Positions 43,814-52,828 of a stretch of DNA of 64,000 nucleotides are shown piece after piece. The position numbers and the translations under genes were made by a program. The DNA lies in NCBI RefSeq assembly GCF_002954765.1, contig NZ_MTPW01000001.1, forward strand, positions 2,245,501 to 2,309,500, written 5' to 3'. This stretch comes from Nonlabens arenilitoris (GTDB taxonomy: Bacteria > Bacteroidota > Bacteroidia > Flavobacteriales > Flavobacteriaceae). The first letter of the stretch is position 1, and every line of letters starts with the position of its first letter. Below the pieces are notes generated by a model. The model did not search any database. It had not been told where the DNA came from and saw nothing but the letters and a program-made list of their open reading frames with translations.

Positions 43814-44478
43814 ACCAAAAAACCTAACACAGCACCCGTTAACATTACTAAAATCTTAGCAAGGTTAAATTTGTGCGCTTCACTCGATTCTAGAATAAGA
43901 GTAGTGGATACATGCAGTACAATACCTGCAACAATAGCTTTGATAGGTGTCATATAAGCATCAAAAAAGCTCATCTCACTAGCTAGTAAACTACCTAGTG
44001 GTGACATGACTGCAAATAATAATAATATAGCAATAGACTTCCATCGCGACATGGTGCTGTTCAATAAAAAACTAGCAAAAATAAAAGCTATAGGTATTTT
44101 ATGAATAGAAATACCATATACCATACCACCATGACCTTGCAACGGCATACCTTCTAGGAATGCATGCAAGCATAAACTACTAAAAAGTAGATAAGGAAAC
44201 TGTTGAATCTCTTTACTTACGTGTAGGTGGCCATGTTCTGCACCTTTTGAAAAGAATTCTAGTATAATCTGTATAAAAACTCCAGCGATAAGATATATTC
44301 CCATCGTGCTATCGCCATCTTCATAAATTTCAGGTAAAAATTCTGAAGCGACGCTACTTAATAAAAATGCCCCAGAAAATGCAAGCAATAATTTCATTCT
44401 ATTTGCAGCAGGTGATTTGAACAACATTGCTGCTCCAGCTCCTAGTAATACAGCGATAAATGGAAGTAAAAAATTCAA
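43810..44478 (-). CDS. ZIP family metal transporter
   Basis: 222 residues with about eight hydrophobic helices. The ZIP metal-path motifs are visible in HAFLEGMPLQG (helix 4) and FSKGAEHGHLHV in the loop before; helix 5 carries HKIPIAFIFASFL. It likely imports or exports zinc or another divalent metal. The only start in a suitable place is TTG 44478, since a stop lies a few codons upstream. Convergent with the hemolysin III gene by a 4-bp overlap. Confidence 0.85.
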   Translation of the reverse strand: MNFLLPFIAVLLGAGAAMLFKSPAANRMKLLLAFSGAFLLSSVASEFLPEIYEDGDSTMGIYLIAGVFIQIILEFFSKGAEHGHLHVSKEIQQFPYLLFSSLCLHAFLEGMPLQGHGGMVYGISIHKIPIAFIFASFLLNSTMSRWKSIAILLLFAVMSPLGSLLASEMSFFDAYMTPIKAIVAGIVLHVSTTLILESSEAHKFNLAKILVMLTGAVLGFLV

Positions 44479-44569
44479 TTCGGGTTATTTGTTAAAGCGT
44501 AAAAGTAATATTAATGAATTATCTGTGAGGTGATTTATGGTCTGAATAAAGAATTGGTCCAGTATTGAT

Positions 44570-45370
44570 TTACTTTCTGACAACCATAATTAGTCGCTCA
44601 CTAGTTGCAGCATCATAATTGTTTAAATGATAATCTCCATAAACCTCTATTAATTCTAATCCTGCTTTTTTAAAATAATTCGTAAAATCTGCTAATTCTA
44701 GGGCGCTCACACGTTCTGTAAAATGATAATTACGTTCTTGATCTGTAAATTTAATATCCTTATAGATATGACCTTTTTCATAACGACGCCATTGTTTAAA
44801 GGTAATGCCATCCTCAATTTTCTCATTATAGGCAACTAGATTTTTAATGACAAATGGAGCATTCATAAAATCGATAACTCCATATCCACCAGGCTTTAAA
44901 TTTGAATAAATAGCTTTAATAGTATTTACATTATCTGCCACATCATCAAAATAACCAAAACTAGTAAAGAGATTAAATACCGCGTCAAATTGACCATCAT
45001 AGGGTACTGTCATATTATGTACCTCAAAATTAATACGACTTGCATCGATTGGTAAGAGCGATTTATCATTTTCTACATCTGAGGTAGAAGTCGTATTGTC
45101 TCTCAATTGTGCTTTTGCAAATGCAATACTAGATGGACTTAAATCAACACCAGTTACACGATATCCTAGACGATTCAAATACATACTGTGTCTACCACGA
45201 CCACAGGCTAAGTCCATGATATGAGAAGACTTAGTTAAGTTAAGGCTGTCTGTAAGGCGACGCATAAATGCGCCAGCTTCTTGATAATCTCTATCTCGAT
45301 AAAGAATATGATAATATGGAGTGTCAAACCAACTCGCGTACCATTGATCTGTTTGGGATGCAGTGCTCAT
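44570..45370 (-). CDS. SAM-dependent methyltransferase (class I)
   Basis: 266 residues from ATG 45370. Motif I IMDLACGRGRHSMYLNRLGY near 55, then VTGVDLSPSSIAFA, FDAVFNLFTSFGYF and LKPGGYGVIDFMNAPF. This is a Methyltransf_25-type enzyme; the N-terminal DQWYASWFDTPYYHILY is typical of Bacteroidetes members. The substrate is unknown. Divergent from the RNA methyltransferase gene, with start codons 44 bp apart. Confidence 0.87.
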   Translation of the reverse strand: MSTASQTDQWYASWFDTPYYHILYRDRDYQEAGAFMRRLTDSLNLTKSSHIMDLACGRGRHSMYLNRLGYRVTGVDLSPSSIAFAKAQLRDNTTSTSDVENDKSLLPIDASRINFEVHNMTVPYDGQFDAVFNLFTSFGYFDDVADNVNTIKAIYSNLKPGGYGVIDFMNAPFVIKNLVAYNEKIEDGITFKQWRRYEKGHIYKDIKFTDQERNYHFTERVSALELADFTNYFKKAGLELIEVYGDYHLNNYDAATSERLIMVVRK

Positions 45371-45387
45371 AGGCAACAAAAATAGCT

Positions 45388-45395
45388 TAATTTTG
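45388..45395 (+). promoter_or_regulatory. TAATTTTG -7 element
   Basis: TAnnTTTG match 19 bp before the ATG at 45415, in the divergent gap between two methyltransferase genes. Confidence 0.5.
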
Positions 45396-45414
45396 CGGCT
45401 CAAATCTGTGAAGA

Positions 45415-46581
45415 ATGTCCCAAAGTTTTAAGATGATTGCCAAAACGCTTTTTGGCCTAGAAGAAGTCCTTGAAAAAGAGCTCCGCCAGTTAGGTGCAAC
45501 ACATATAGAGAAAGGTGTGCGCATGGTGAGTTTTGAAGGCGATCTGGGTTTTATGTACAAGGCAAATATGATGTTGCGCACAGCAATACGTATTCTAGTA
45601 CCTATACATTCTTTTAGAGCGCGCAATGAAGTAGACCTCTATGATGGTATTTATCAAATGGATTGGTCTAAGTATCTGACTGCACACGATACACTTGCCG
45701 TACACGGTACGGTAGCGTCACAATACTTTAATCATAGTCAGTATGTCGCTTTAAAAACTAAAGATGCAATTGTAGATCAAATACGTAATAACACAGGTAG
45801 ACGTCCAGATGTGGATACTAAACATCCAGACTTAAGAGTGTCTGTGCATATCAATGATCAAAAAGTAGACGTTTCTATTGACTCTAGTGGTGAGCCGCTA
45901 TTTAAACGTGGTTATCGTCAAGAGACTAACATAGCACCTATAAATGAGGTGCTTGCAGCAGGATTAATTTTACTAAGTGATTGGGATCAACGATCTCAAT
46001 TTATAGATCCCATGTGTGGTAGTGGAACGATTGCTATAGAGGCCGCAATGATAGCAGCAAACATCGCACCTAATTTGAACCGACCAGAATTTGGCTTTGA
46101 AAAATGGCCCAATTATGATAATGCACTTTTTGAAATGATTCAAGAAAGCTGTCTAAAGAAAATGCGTGAGTTTGAAGGTCCTATCATCGCACGTGATGCT
46201 GATGGATACACACTGGAAAAAGCAAAAGAAAACGTAAAAAATGCTAATCTTCAAGACTTTATAAAACTAGAAAAAGGTGATTTCTTTAGAGATCATCAAA
46301 GTGCACAAGCCTTTTTAATGTTTAATCCACCATATGATGAACGTATAGAGATCGATACCGATGCATTTTATAAATCAATAGGTGATACTTTAAAACAGCG
46401 TTATACCGGTTCTACAGCATGGATGATAACCGGTAATCTCGAGGCATTAAAATCAGTGGGATTACGTCCATCTCGCAAGATTAAAGTATATAATGGTAAA
46501 CTAGAAGCACGGTTTGTAAAATATGAAATGTATCGCGGTACAAAGAAACTCCATAAATTAGTTGATGGAGACTCTAAGTAA
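45415..46581 (+). CDS. THUMP-domain rRNA methyltransferase (RlmL/YcbY N-terminal type)
   Basis: 388 residues. A THUMP RNA-binding domain (about 45-155) is followed by a class I SAM domain with IDPMCGSGTIAIEAAM near 200 and catalytic NPPYDERIEID near 305, the NPPY motif of N-methylating enzymes. This matches the RlmL half of E. coli YcbY, which methylates G2445 of 23S rRNA. ATG start; own promoter. Confidence 0.9.
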   Translation: MSQSFKMIAKTLFGLEEVLEKELRQLGATHIEKGVRMVSFEGDLGFMYKANMMLRTAIRILVPIHSFRARNEVDLYDGIYQMDWSKYLTAHDTLAVHGTVASQYFNHSQYVALKTKDAIVDQIRNNTGRRPDVDTKHPDLRVSVHINDQKVDVSIDSSGEPLFKRGYRQETNIAPINEVLAAGLILLSDWDQRSQFIDPMCGSGTIAIEAAMIAANIAPNLNRPEFGFEKWPNYDNALFEMIQESCLKKMREFEGPIIARDADGYTLEKAKENVKNANLQDFIKLEKGDFFRDHQSAQAFLMFNPPYDERIEIDTDAFYKSIGDTLKQRYTGSTAWMITGNLEALKSVGLRPSRKIKVYNGKLEARFVKYEMYRGTKKLHKLVDGDSK

Positions 46582-46699
46582 TGCAATCATTAGAGAATTT
46601 TAAATAATCAATTATAATTAATTAGAAGTATACAACATAGAGATTTAAAGGAAGTCATGTTTGTAATAATATCAATTTAATTACTTGTGCTTTCCTTCT

Positions 46700-46707
46700 T
46701 ATCTTTG
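46700..46707 (+). promoter_or_regulatory. TATCTTTG -7 element
   Basis: TAnnTTTG match 19 bp before ATG 46727; likely promoter of the two small membrane genes and ettA. Confidence 0.55.
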
Positions 46708-46726
46708 AAATTGAAAAGAAGATTAT

Positions 46727-46909
46727 ATGGCGATGAATAAAAATGGCGTTTTAGGCTGGGCAACTTTAATCATGATTATCATAGGACTAGGACTTATAGC
46801 ACTGGGCGCATTTAGATACAATCAGGTAGCTGGCTATGGATTTGCTGCAGTAGGTGTAGGTTTCTTTGCTATCGCTTGGGTTTTTAACGCGTTGAAAGGG
46901 CGAGTGTAG
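46727..46909 (+). CDS. Small two-helix membrane protein (CAL67264 type)
   Basis: 60 residues: MAMNKNGVLGWATLIMIIIG, a short loop FRYNQVAGYG, and a second helix ending FNALKGRV. It matches my recollection of the CAL67264 family of Flavobacteriia, function unknown. Its TAG overlaps the GTG start of the next gene by one base; ettA follows, so it may be cotranscribed with it. Confidence 0.75.
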   Translation: MAMNKNGVLGWATLIMIIIGLGLIALGAFRYNQVAGYGFAAVGVGFFAIAWVFNALKGRV

Positions 46910-47322
46910 TGAAGGAAAAAATTCAATTTGAAGATCTTACAGCTCTTAAAGTAGTTATCCCTACTGTAATAGCTATAATTTCTTGTTTTGTTTTTGGAAC
47001 TTTAATAATAGTTGATGGTGCTCACTGGTATTACATTATACCAGCATTTATAGGGATTATCCTCATCGGTATTCCACAAATAAAAAATATAAGACAGCGC
47101 AACACTATTAAATTCACAAACACTGGTCTAACCGCAAAATTATTAGGGCATAAAACTTTTGGTTTTCAATTTAGTGACATAGAAAAGTATCAACTGACTG
47201 ATGCTGGATTGATAATTAAAATAAATGAGATGGATGCGATGACGCTTTCGCGAAAGCGTTTTCAAAAAGAATCTCTCACACAATTACATACATTAATACA
47301 ACAAAAAACAGCGCAACTATGA
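46909..47322 (+). CDS. Membrane protein with PH-like tail, unknown function
   Basis: 137 residues from a GTG start. Two hydrophobic helices (about 13-33 and 39-58) are followed by a soluble region of beta character (IKFTNTGLTAKLLGHKTFGF, FSDIEKYQL) resembling bacterial PH-like domains. A perfect palindrome codes for MTLSRKRF. It overlaps the ATG of ettA by 4 bases and the previous gene by one, so the three are translationally coupled. No function assigned. Confidence 0.7.
   Translation: MKEKIQFEDLTALKVVIPTVIAIISCFVFGTLIIVDGAHWYYIIPAFIGIILIGIPQIKNIRQRNTIKFTNTGLTAKLLGHKTFGFQFSDIEKYQLTDAGLIIKINEMDAMTLSRKRFQKESLTQLHTLIQQKTAQL
47243..47258. repeat. Iterated palindrome, perfect copy
   Basis: CGCTTTCGCGAAAGCG in the PH-like membrane gene, read as TLSRKR. 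Confidence 0.95.
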
Positions 47323-49010
47323 GCGATGATAAACAAGTAATATTTTCCATGTCAGGTCTTTCAAAGACTTATCAAAGTACAGGGAAACAGGTTCTTAAGA
47401 ATATACACTTAAGTTTTTTCTATGGGGCAAAAATAGGAATACTAGGTCTTAACGGATCTGGTAAATCTACGTTGATGAAAATCATTGCTGGTATTGAAAA
47501 GAATTATCAAGGAGATATTCATTTCTTACCAGGTTATAATGTAGGTTATCTCGAGCAAGAGCCACAACTAGATGACTCTAAAACAGTAATGGAAATCGTG
47601 CGCGAAGGTGTTGCAGAGACTGTTGCTATTCTAGATGAGTATAATAAAATTAACGATGATTTTGGTCTAGAAGAAGTGTACTCAGACGCAGATAAGATGG
47701 AGAAACTAATGAACCGTCAAGCAGAGCTGCAAGATAAGATAGATGCGACAAACGCCTGGGAACTAGATACTAAACTAGAAATTGCCATGGATGCCCTGCG
47801 CACACCACCTGGAGACGCTAGTATTAAGAATTTATCTGGTGGAGAGAAACGTCGTGTAGCGCTATGTCGTTTATTACTTCAACAACCAGAGATTTTATTA
47901 TTAGATGAGCCTACTAACCACCTCGACGCAGAGTCTGTTTTATGGTTAGAACAACACCTTGCACAATATAAAGGAACGGTAATCGCTGTAACGCACGATA
48001 GATATTTCTTAGATAACGTTGCAGGTTGGATTCTAGAACTGGATCGTGGAGAAGGAATTCCATGGAAAGGAAATTACTCTAGCTGGTTAGAGCAAAAAGG
48101 TGACCGTTTAAGAAAAGAAGAAAAAACAGAATCTAAACGTCAAAAAACATTGCAGCGTGAGCTGGATTGGGTACGTCAAGGTGCAAAAGGTAGACAGTCT
48201 AAACAAAAGGCACGTTTAAATAACTATGATAAGTTATTGAATGAAGATCAAAAACAAAAAGAGGAAAAGCTAGAGATTTATATACCTAATGGACCACGTC
48301 TAGGTACTAATGTAATTGAGGCAAAAGGAGTGAGTAAGGCCTTTGGCGATAAGTTACTTTATGAAGACTTAAATTTTGTGTTACCACAAAATGGTATTGT
48401 AGGTATCATAGGTCCCAATGGTGCTGGTAAAACAACCATTTTCAAAATGATTATGGGGCAAGAGCAACCAGATAAAGGATCATTTACAGTAGGTGAAACT
48501 GTTAAGCTGGCTTATGTAGATCAATCACACAGCGATATCGATCCAGATAAATCAATATGGGAAAACTTTGCAGATGGCCAAGACATGGTAATGATGGCGG
48601 GACGTATGGTTAACTCTAGAGCTTACCTAAGTCGTTTTAACTTTTCAGGATCTGAGCAAAATAAGAAGGTTTCTACGCTTTCTGGTGGTGAACGCAACCG
48701 TTTACATCTAGCGATGACTCTTAAAGAAGAAGGAAACGTATTATTACTCGATGAGCCTACTAACGATCTAGATGTAAATACACTACGTGCACTAGAAGAA
48801 GGACTTGATAACTTTGCAGGTTGTGCGGTTATTATTTCTCACGACAGGTGGTTTTTAGATAGAGTATGTACACATATCATCGCATTTGAAGGTGACTCTC
48901 AGATCTATTCTTTTGAAGGGAGTTTTACGGAATATGAAGAAAATAAGAAAAAACGATTAGGTGATGTAACGCCTAAGAGAATACGTTATAAGAAATTAAT
49001 TAGAGACTAG
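47319..49010 (+). CDS. ettA: Energy-dependent translational throttle protein EttA (ABC-F)
   Basis: 563 residues, two ABC ATPase domains and no membrane part. Walker A GLNGSGKST near 43 and GPNGAGKTT near 362; signatures LSGGEKRR and LSGGERNR; Walker B LLLDEPTNHLD and LLLDEPTNDLD, all intact. The linker with DWVRQGAKGRQSKQKARL and the arm insertion are typical of EttA, which binds the ribosomal E site and gates the first peptide bond by ATP/ADP state. Strong terminator downstream. Confidence 0.96.
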   Translation: MSDDKQVIFSMSGLSKTYQSTGKQVLKNIHLSFFYGAKIGILGLNGSGKSTLMKIIAGIEKNYQGDIHFLPGYNVGYLEQEPQLDDSKTVMEIVREGVAETVAILDEYNKINDDFGLEEVYSDADKMEKLMNRQAELQDKIDATNAWELDTKLEIAMDALRTPPGDASIKNLSGGEKRRVALCRLLLQQPEILLLDEPTNHLDAESVLWLEQHLAQYKGTVIAVTHDRYFLDNVAGWILELDRGEGIPWKGNYSSWLEQKGDRLRKEEKTESKRQKTLQRELDWVRQGAKGRQSKQKARLNNYDKLLNEDQKQKEEKLEIYIPNGPRLGTNVIEAKGVSKAFGDKLLYEDLNFVLPQNGIVGIIGPNGAGKTTIFKMIMGQEQPDKGSFTVGETVKLAYVDQSHSDIDPDKSIWENFADGQDMVMMAGRMVNSRAYLSRFNFSGSEQNKKVSTLSGGERNRLHLAMTLKEEGNVLLLDEPTNDLDVNTLRALEEGLDNFAGCAVIISHDRWFLDRVCTHIIAFEGDSQIYSFEGSFTEYEENKKKRLGDVTPKRIRYKKLIRD

Positions 49011-49038
49011 CATTGAGGTCTTAAGTTTTTACGTTTAG

Positions 49039-49073
49039 AGTCCGTAGTTCAAATTTGAACTACGGACTTTTTT
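49039..49073. terminator. 30-bp perfect palindrome with T run, ettA terminator
   Basis: Positions 49039-49068 form an uninterrupted palindrome (arms of 15 bp, centre AAATTT), then a T run to 49075. The message would fold as a long stem with a small forced loop. It ends the ettA transcript. Confidence 0.9.
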
Positions 49074-49097
49074 ATTTAATTTAAAAAAATATAATAT

Positions 49098-49466
49098 ATG
49101 AATCCGCATACGGCAGACATAAGAGCTCAAATAGAATACTATGCACAAGAAGTGAGTAGTGGTAAGATGGATTTAAGTGCTGTACGTAATAAGCTTAAAA
49201 ATCAAATGATGGATCTAGAAGACGTAAATTATACGGTCAATAGAGTTGATAAAAGAGCGGCTAGGTTGACAGAGTTAAAAGCGATACATCAAACGGGTAG
49301 AAATAAATTGTGGATAGGGATCGCTTTGTTGTTTTTTGGCTGTGTTTTCCCGTTCATTTATAATGTAGTCACCTTAAATAAATTTGTGATTGCTGTTTAT
49401 ACCTTTCCTTTTGTATTAGGCTTATACTTGATATGGAATGGTCGCAATGATATGGCGAGGTATTAA
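49098..49466 (+). CDS. Two-helix membrane protein of unknown function
   Basis: 122 residues. The N-terminal 70 are charged and helical (IRAQIEYYAQEVSSGKMDL, a possible coiled coil); two membrane helices follow (about 74-94 and 98-115, WIGIALLFFGCVFPFIYNVV). No family recognised. ATG start 30 bp after the terminator; overlaps the convergent MtfA-like gene by 4 bp. Confidence 0.7.
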   Translation: MNPHTADIRAQIEYYAQEVSSGKMDLSAVRNKLKNQMMDLEDVNYTVNRVDKRAARLTELKAIHQTGRNKLWIGIALLFFGCVFPFIYNVVTLNKFVIAVYTFPFVLGLYLIWNGRNDMARY

Positions 49467-50266
49467 TTTTCAAAAATCCACTCGTCCTTATAAAGTAAGG
49501 CTGTTTTCAAATAATTGAACAATACTGGGAAACCAGATTTAAAATCGGCTGGAGATTCAAAGAAGTATTCTGTAAGTACAGATAGAAATTCATACTCATT
49601 TGTAAATGCATATGCTCTAAAGTATTTAGTATCATCTAACTTTTGTCTCACTTCAGGATTCATAATATGTCGCAATATCTTTTGCTCATATTTATGGAAT
49701 CTAGCAGAATCTACATCTGTACTATGTTTACTTTCAAAATGCATAACGTGCATTAATTCATGCAATCCCAGGTGAAGATTATCATTATCGATTGCCATAC
49801 CTGTTAAAAAATCTTCCCAGGATAGAGCAAGGACTTTAGCACGAGGATTGTATTCACCTTTGTGCATAGCTTCGTTAGTTGGGCTTTGGAATGCCTGTGG
49901 GAAAAACAGTACCGTATTCAACATACTGTACAAATAATTTGCCCTGCCAAAACTTAATTGTATCGCTACTGCCGCGCTATAGGTAACCTGTGCATCAGAT
50001 ACTTGATTTTCATATCGATGTCTGAAATCTTTATCTTTTATAAAGGCTGCCATGCGATGTTCAAACTGTCGCTGGTATTTTTTAGATAGCTTTAAATAAA
50101 AAGGATAGGTTTCTAGTAGACGCTTTCGCGAAAGCGGTAACCTGCGATACGTAAATGGCTGTCTATTCCATATAAAGTCTTTTTTGTGCTGTAACCTGCG
50201 TAAAATAAGATGACCAAAGAAAAATAAGAATCCAACAGCAACTGCCGCAAATGCGTATGGAGCCAT
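49463..50266 (-). CDS. MtfA-like zinc metallopeptidase (M90)
   Basis: 267 residues from ATG 50266; an in-frame TTG at 50308 would add 14 residues. One N-terminal membrane helix (APYAFAAVAVGFLFFFGHLIL) precedes a soluble domain with zinc motif GLHELMHVMHFE (HExxH) near 175 and the downstream Glu in TNEYEFLSVLTEYFF. MtfA of E. coli (M90) cleaves peptides and binds the Mlc repressor; here membrane anchoring is extra. A perfect palindrome encodes LPLSRKRLL. It lies just after the Bax inhibitor-like gene, likely one operon. Confidence 0.88.
   Translation of the reverse strand: MAPYAFAAVAVGFLFFFGHLILRRLQHKKDFIWNRQPFTYRRLPLSRKRLLETYPFYLKLSKKYQRQFEHRMAAFIKDKDFRHRYENQVSDAQVTYSAAVAIQLSFGRANYLYSMLNTVLFFPQAFQSPTNEAMHKGEYNPRAKVLALSWEDFLTGMAIDNDNLHLGLHELMHVMHFESKHSTDVDSARFHKYEQKILRHIMNPEVRQKLDDTKYFRAYAFTNEYEFLSVLTEYFFESPADFKSGFPVLFNYLKTALLYKDEWIFEN
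50121..50136. repeat. Iterated palindrome, perfect copy
   Basis: CGCTTTCGCGAAAGCG in the MtfA-like gene, read as PLSRKR just after the membrane helix. Confidence 0.95.
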
Positions 50267-50309
50267 CCATTCTGTCTCTGGATTTAGAACAAGTATGTGA
50301 GAGAGCAAT

Positions 50310-51029
50310 CTAATCTCTAGAAAATATACTCAGTAAGTACCAAAATAACAGCATCAATGATGCAAATAGACCTAGTGAGGCGCCTACATGTTGATCTGTA
50401 CTGTATTTATGTACAAGATTGGATGTTTGGTATAGTATGGATCCTGCTGCTAGAACCACCATTCCGGCACTAAATGCAAGTCCAAGATTAAAGCCAAAAA
50501 TCATTCCGGCTACGATAAGGCCTAAGGCAATAAAAAAACCTACCATAAGTATATTGCGCAAAAAGCTGAAATCTTTTTTTGTAAATAATACGATAGCACT
50601 CAAGCCTGTAAATAAAGCTAGAGTCATTACAGCTGCTTGATTAATGATAGAATTGTCAAATATATTCATACTACCACCAGAGTAAGCAATAGCAATCCAT
50701 ATCATAGGTAAAAAGATAAAAGCTTCTGCGATGACATATAACAATAATGCAAGGTATTGTTTAGTCTTATCATGTGATTTATGGGCTATATTTTCGGCAT
50801 AGTTAGTCGCTAACATAAATCCACCTAGAATAAGTAACCATCGCCATCCTTGAGTCATAGATAAGGCAAATTCTACTAGTGGCTCAATACGTAAAAAAAT
50901 AGATTCTACAACTATAAAAAGTAAAACGGCTAGAGCAACGTGTGCATAAGTACGTTTATAGAAAGCTACTCTAGTATCATCACTAGCTGCGATAAGTGGT
51001 TGATATGAAGAAATATTGTTATGATCCAT
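50310..51029 (-). CDS. Bax inhibitor-1 / YccA family membrane protein
   Basis: 239 residues, about seven helices. The family N-terminal pattern FYKRTYAHVALAVLLFIVVE is clear, as is the later GLIVAGMIFGFNLGLAFSAGMVVLA. Members act as calcium leak channels or, in E. coli, as FtsH protease modulators. ATG start. The following MtfA-like gene begins at once, so the two are cotranscribed. Confidence 0.9.
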   Translation of the reverse strand: MDHNNISSYQPLIAASDDTRVAFYKRTYAHVALAVLLFIVVESIFLRIEPLVEFALSMTQGWRWLLILGGFMLATNYAENIAHKSHDKTKQYLALLLYVIAEAFIFLPMIWIAIAYSGGSMNIFDNSIINQAAVMTLALFTGLSAIVLFTKKDFSFLRNILMVGFFIALGLIVAGMIFGFNLGLAFSAGMVVLAAGSILYQTSNLVHKYSTDQHVGASLGLFASLMLLFWYLLSIFSRD

Positions 51030-51151
51030 GGTTAGTTTAAATTACAAGTAGTGAAGATAATTAATCTACAATTTTACAACGCTAAAACATTAATAAAATT
51101 TTCTGCCAATGGATTAAACCTTATCTTTCTTTTTAAGTCATAAGGTAGACT

Positions 51152-51699
51152 ATGATAATAGATAAAGAATACGAGATTCTAGAGCTTATCAATGCTCCTC
51201 AAACTATAGAGGCTGGCTACCGCATGCTTTTAAAAGAGTATCAACAACAGTTATACTGGCAAATAAGAAAGTTAGTTATAGATCATGACGATGCGCATGA
51301 TGTACTGCAAAATGTTTTTGTAAAAGTTTTTAAAGGGATAAAAATTTTAAAGGTGATAGTAAATTATCATCATGGTTGTATCGTATCGCTTATAATGAAA
51401 GCATGACGTTCTTAACTAAAAAAGGGAAGCAATTACAGGTCAATGATACAGAGCTGCAAGCCCATCTGGTAGATCAACTAGAGGCAGATGTATATTTTAC
51501 TGGTGATGAAATTCAACTAGCCTTACAAAAGGCTCTCGCTCAATTACCTAAAAGACAAAGCGAGATTTTTAAAATGCGTTATTATGATGAGGTTAAATTT
51601 AAAGATATTGCAGATTTGTTAGAATTAAGTGAAGGAGCTGTTAAGTCTAGCTATCATATTGCAGCAAAGAAGATTGAACAATTTATAAAACAAGATTAA
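51152..51699 (+). pseudogene. ECF-type RNA polymerase sigma factor, frameshifted
   Basis: Two overlapping frames, 51152-51406 and the one ending 51699, join into a 183-residue ECF sigma factor if one A is added to the A5 run at 51340-51344. Part one has region 2 (LYWQIRKLVIDHDDAHDVLQNVFVKVFKG); the repaired junction reads KNFKGDSKLSSWLYRIAYNE, standard for region 2.4; part two ends with region 4 (LPKRQSEIFKMRYYDEVKF, LLELSEGAVKSSYH). As printed, the protein stops after region 2 and cannot work. The next genes are an anti-sigma-like protein and a Spy-like protein, the usual targets of such a factor. Confidence 0.85.
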
Positions 51700-51734
51700 A
51701 CTATTTAAGAACTTAAGAGTCTTAAAACCAGAAC

Positions 51735-52238
51735 ATGGAAAAAGAAAATAAACATAATAAGGATTTAGGTTTTCAAGTACCTCAAGACTTCTTTAAAAAT
51801 TTTGAAGAAGATATGATGACGCAATGGAATCTAGAGGAAAAACTAGGTAAAGAAACTGGTTTTGAGGTACCTGATGGTTATTTTGAATCTCTAGAAGAAC
51901 AATTAATTCCAGTAGTTGATGATAAGGTAAGACATCTACCTAAAAAATCTAATTTTACAACTTTCTTATATCCAGTTCTTGCGATAGCTGCCATGTTAGC
52001 TATTGTTTTAACCTTCAATACTGGAAATGAACCTATAGATATCGCAAGTGTAGAAACATCAGTGCTTGAAGATTATCTTATCGAAGAGTCTTTTTTATAT
52101 GATGACACGACCGTGGATATTTTATTTGCAGATAATGATATACTAGATGACATCAGTCTTACAGAAAGTCTAGATACAGACGTATTGTATGATTATCTAG
52201 AAGAAGAAATGGAGTTAAACGAAATTATTACAGAATGA
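51735..52238 (+). CDS. Single-helix acidic protein, probable anti-sigma factor
   Basis: 167 residues. The first 95 are cytoplasmic with twice-repeated segments (GFQVPQDFFKNFEEDM and GFEVPDGYFESLEEQL), then one membrane helix (about 76-96, FLYPVLAIAAMLAIVLTF) and an acidic periplasmic part. It has no recognised zinc motif (HxxxCxxC). Position between an ECF sigma gene and a Spy-like gene, and its topology, suggest an anti-sigma factor; this is inference. Its TGA overlaps the ATG of the next gene by 4 bases. Confidence 0.7.
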   Translation: MEKENKHNKDLGFQVPQDFFKNFEEDMMTQWNLEEKLGKETGFEVPDGYFESLEEQLIPVVDDKVRHLPKKSNFTTFLYPVLAIAAMLAIVLTFNTGNEPIDIASVETSVLEDYLIEESFLYDDTTVDILFADNDILDDISLTESLDTDVLYDYLEEEMELNEIITE

Positions 52239-52707
52239 AAAGTATATATTAATAATAGTCGTACTTATAAGTACTATAGGGATGGCGCAAGGACCTGAAG
52301 GCGATAGAGATAATCATCGTCGTATGAATAAAGAGAAAATTGAAGCACTAGCGGTAGCTTACATCACAGAGCAGTTAGAATTAACACCAGATGAAGCAGG
52401 CAAGTTCTGGCCAGTTTTTAACAAACTGAGAGAAAAGCGTCACTCTTTAGAGCGCAAAAAGAAAGCCTTGATACGTGAAATGGAATCTAAAGTAGATGCA
52501 CTAACAGATAACGAGGCGTCTAACTATGTGAGTAAAATTACAGATTTAGACAATCAAATTCATGCTGCTAGTTATGAGCAAAATAGCAATGAGATTATTA
52601 AAATAATAGGAGCAAAACGTTTTTTAAAACTCATGAAAGCTGAAATGGATTTCAGAAAAAAAATGCTAAGAGAATATAAAGAACGTAGAGGTAGAGACAG
52701 ACCTTAA
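52235..52707 (+). pseudogene. Spy/CpxP-like periplasmic protein, signal peptide out of frame by one base
   Basis: ATG 52235 overlaps the previous stop (ATGA). As printed it reads only five codons. Adding one A to the A4 run at 52238-52241 gives MKKYILIIVVLISTIGMAQ, a textbook signal peptide, joined to the frame that continues from 52282. The mature part (about 138 residues) is helical and charged, with LTPDEAGKFWPVFNKLREKR, the LTxx-motif region of Spy/CpxP-like proteins, periplasmic chaperones or stress sensors. Without the added base the only ATG (52282) gives a cytoplasmic product. Confidence 0.75.
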
Positions 52708-52741
52708 ACAACTGTCGATTTATTTGATTTATTAATGGATA

Positions 52742-52779
52742 AGAGCCTTTTCAAAAAGCAATTGAAAAGGCTTTTTTAG
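52742..52779 (+). terminator. Rho-independent terminator of the sigma operon
   Basis: Stem AGCCTTTTCA with TGAAAAGGCT around a 9-base loop, then T6. Confidence 0.88.
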
Positions 52780-52828
52780 TTTTTAAAATTTAATATCAAA
52801 GCTTAAATTTGAATTAAAATTAATTATC

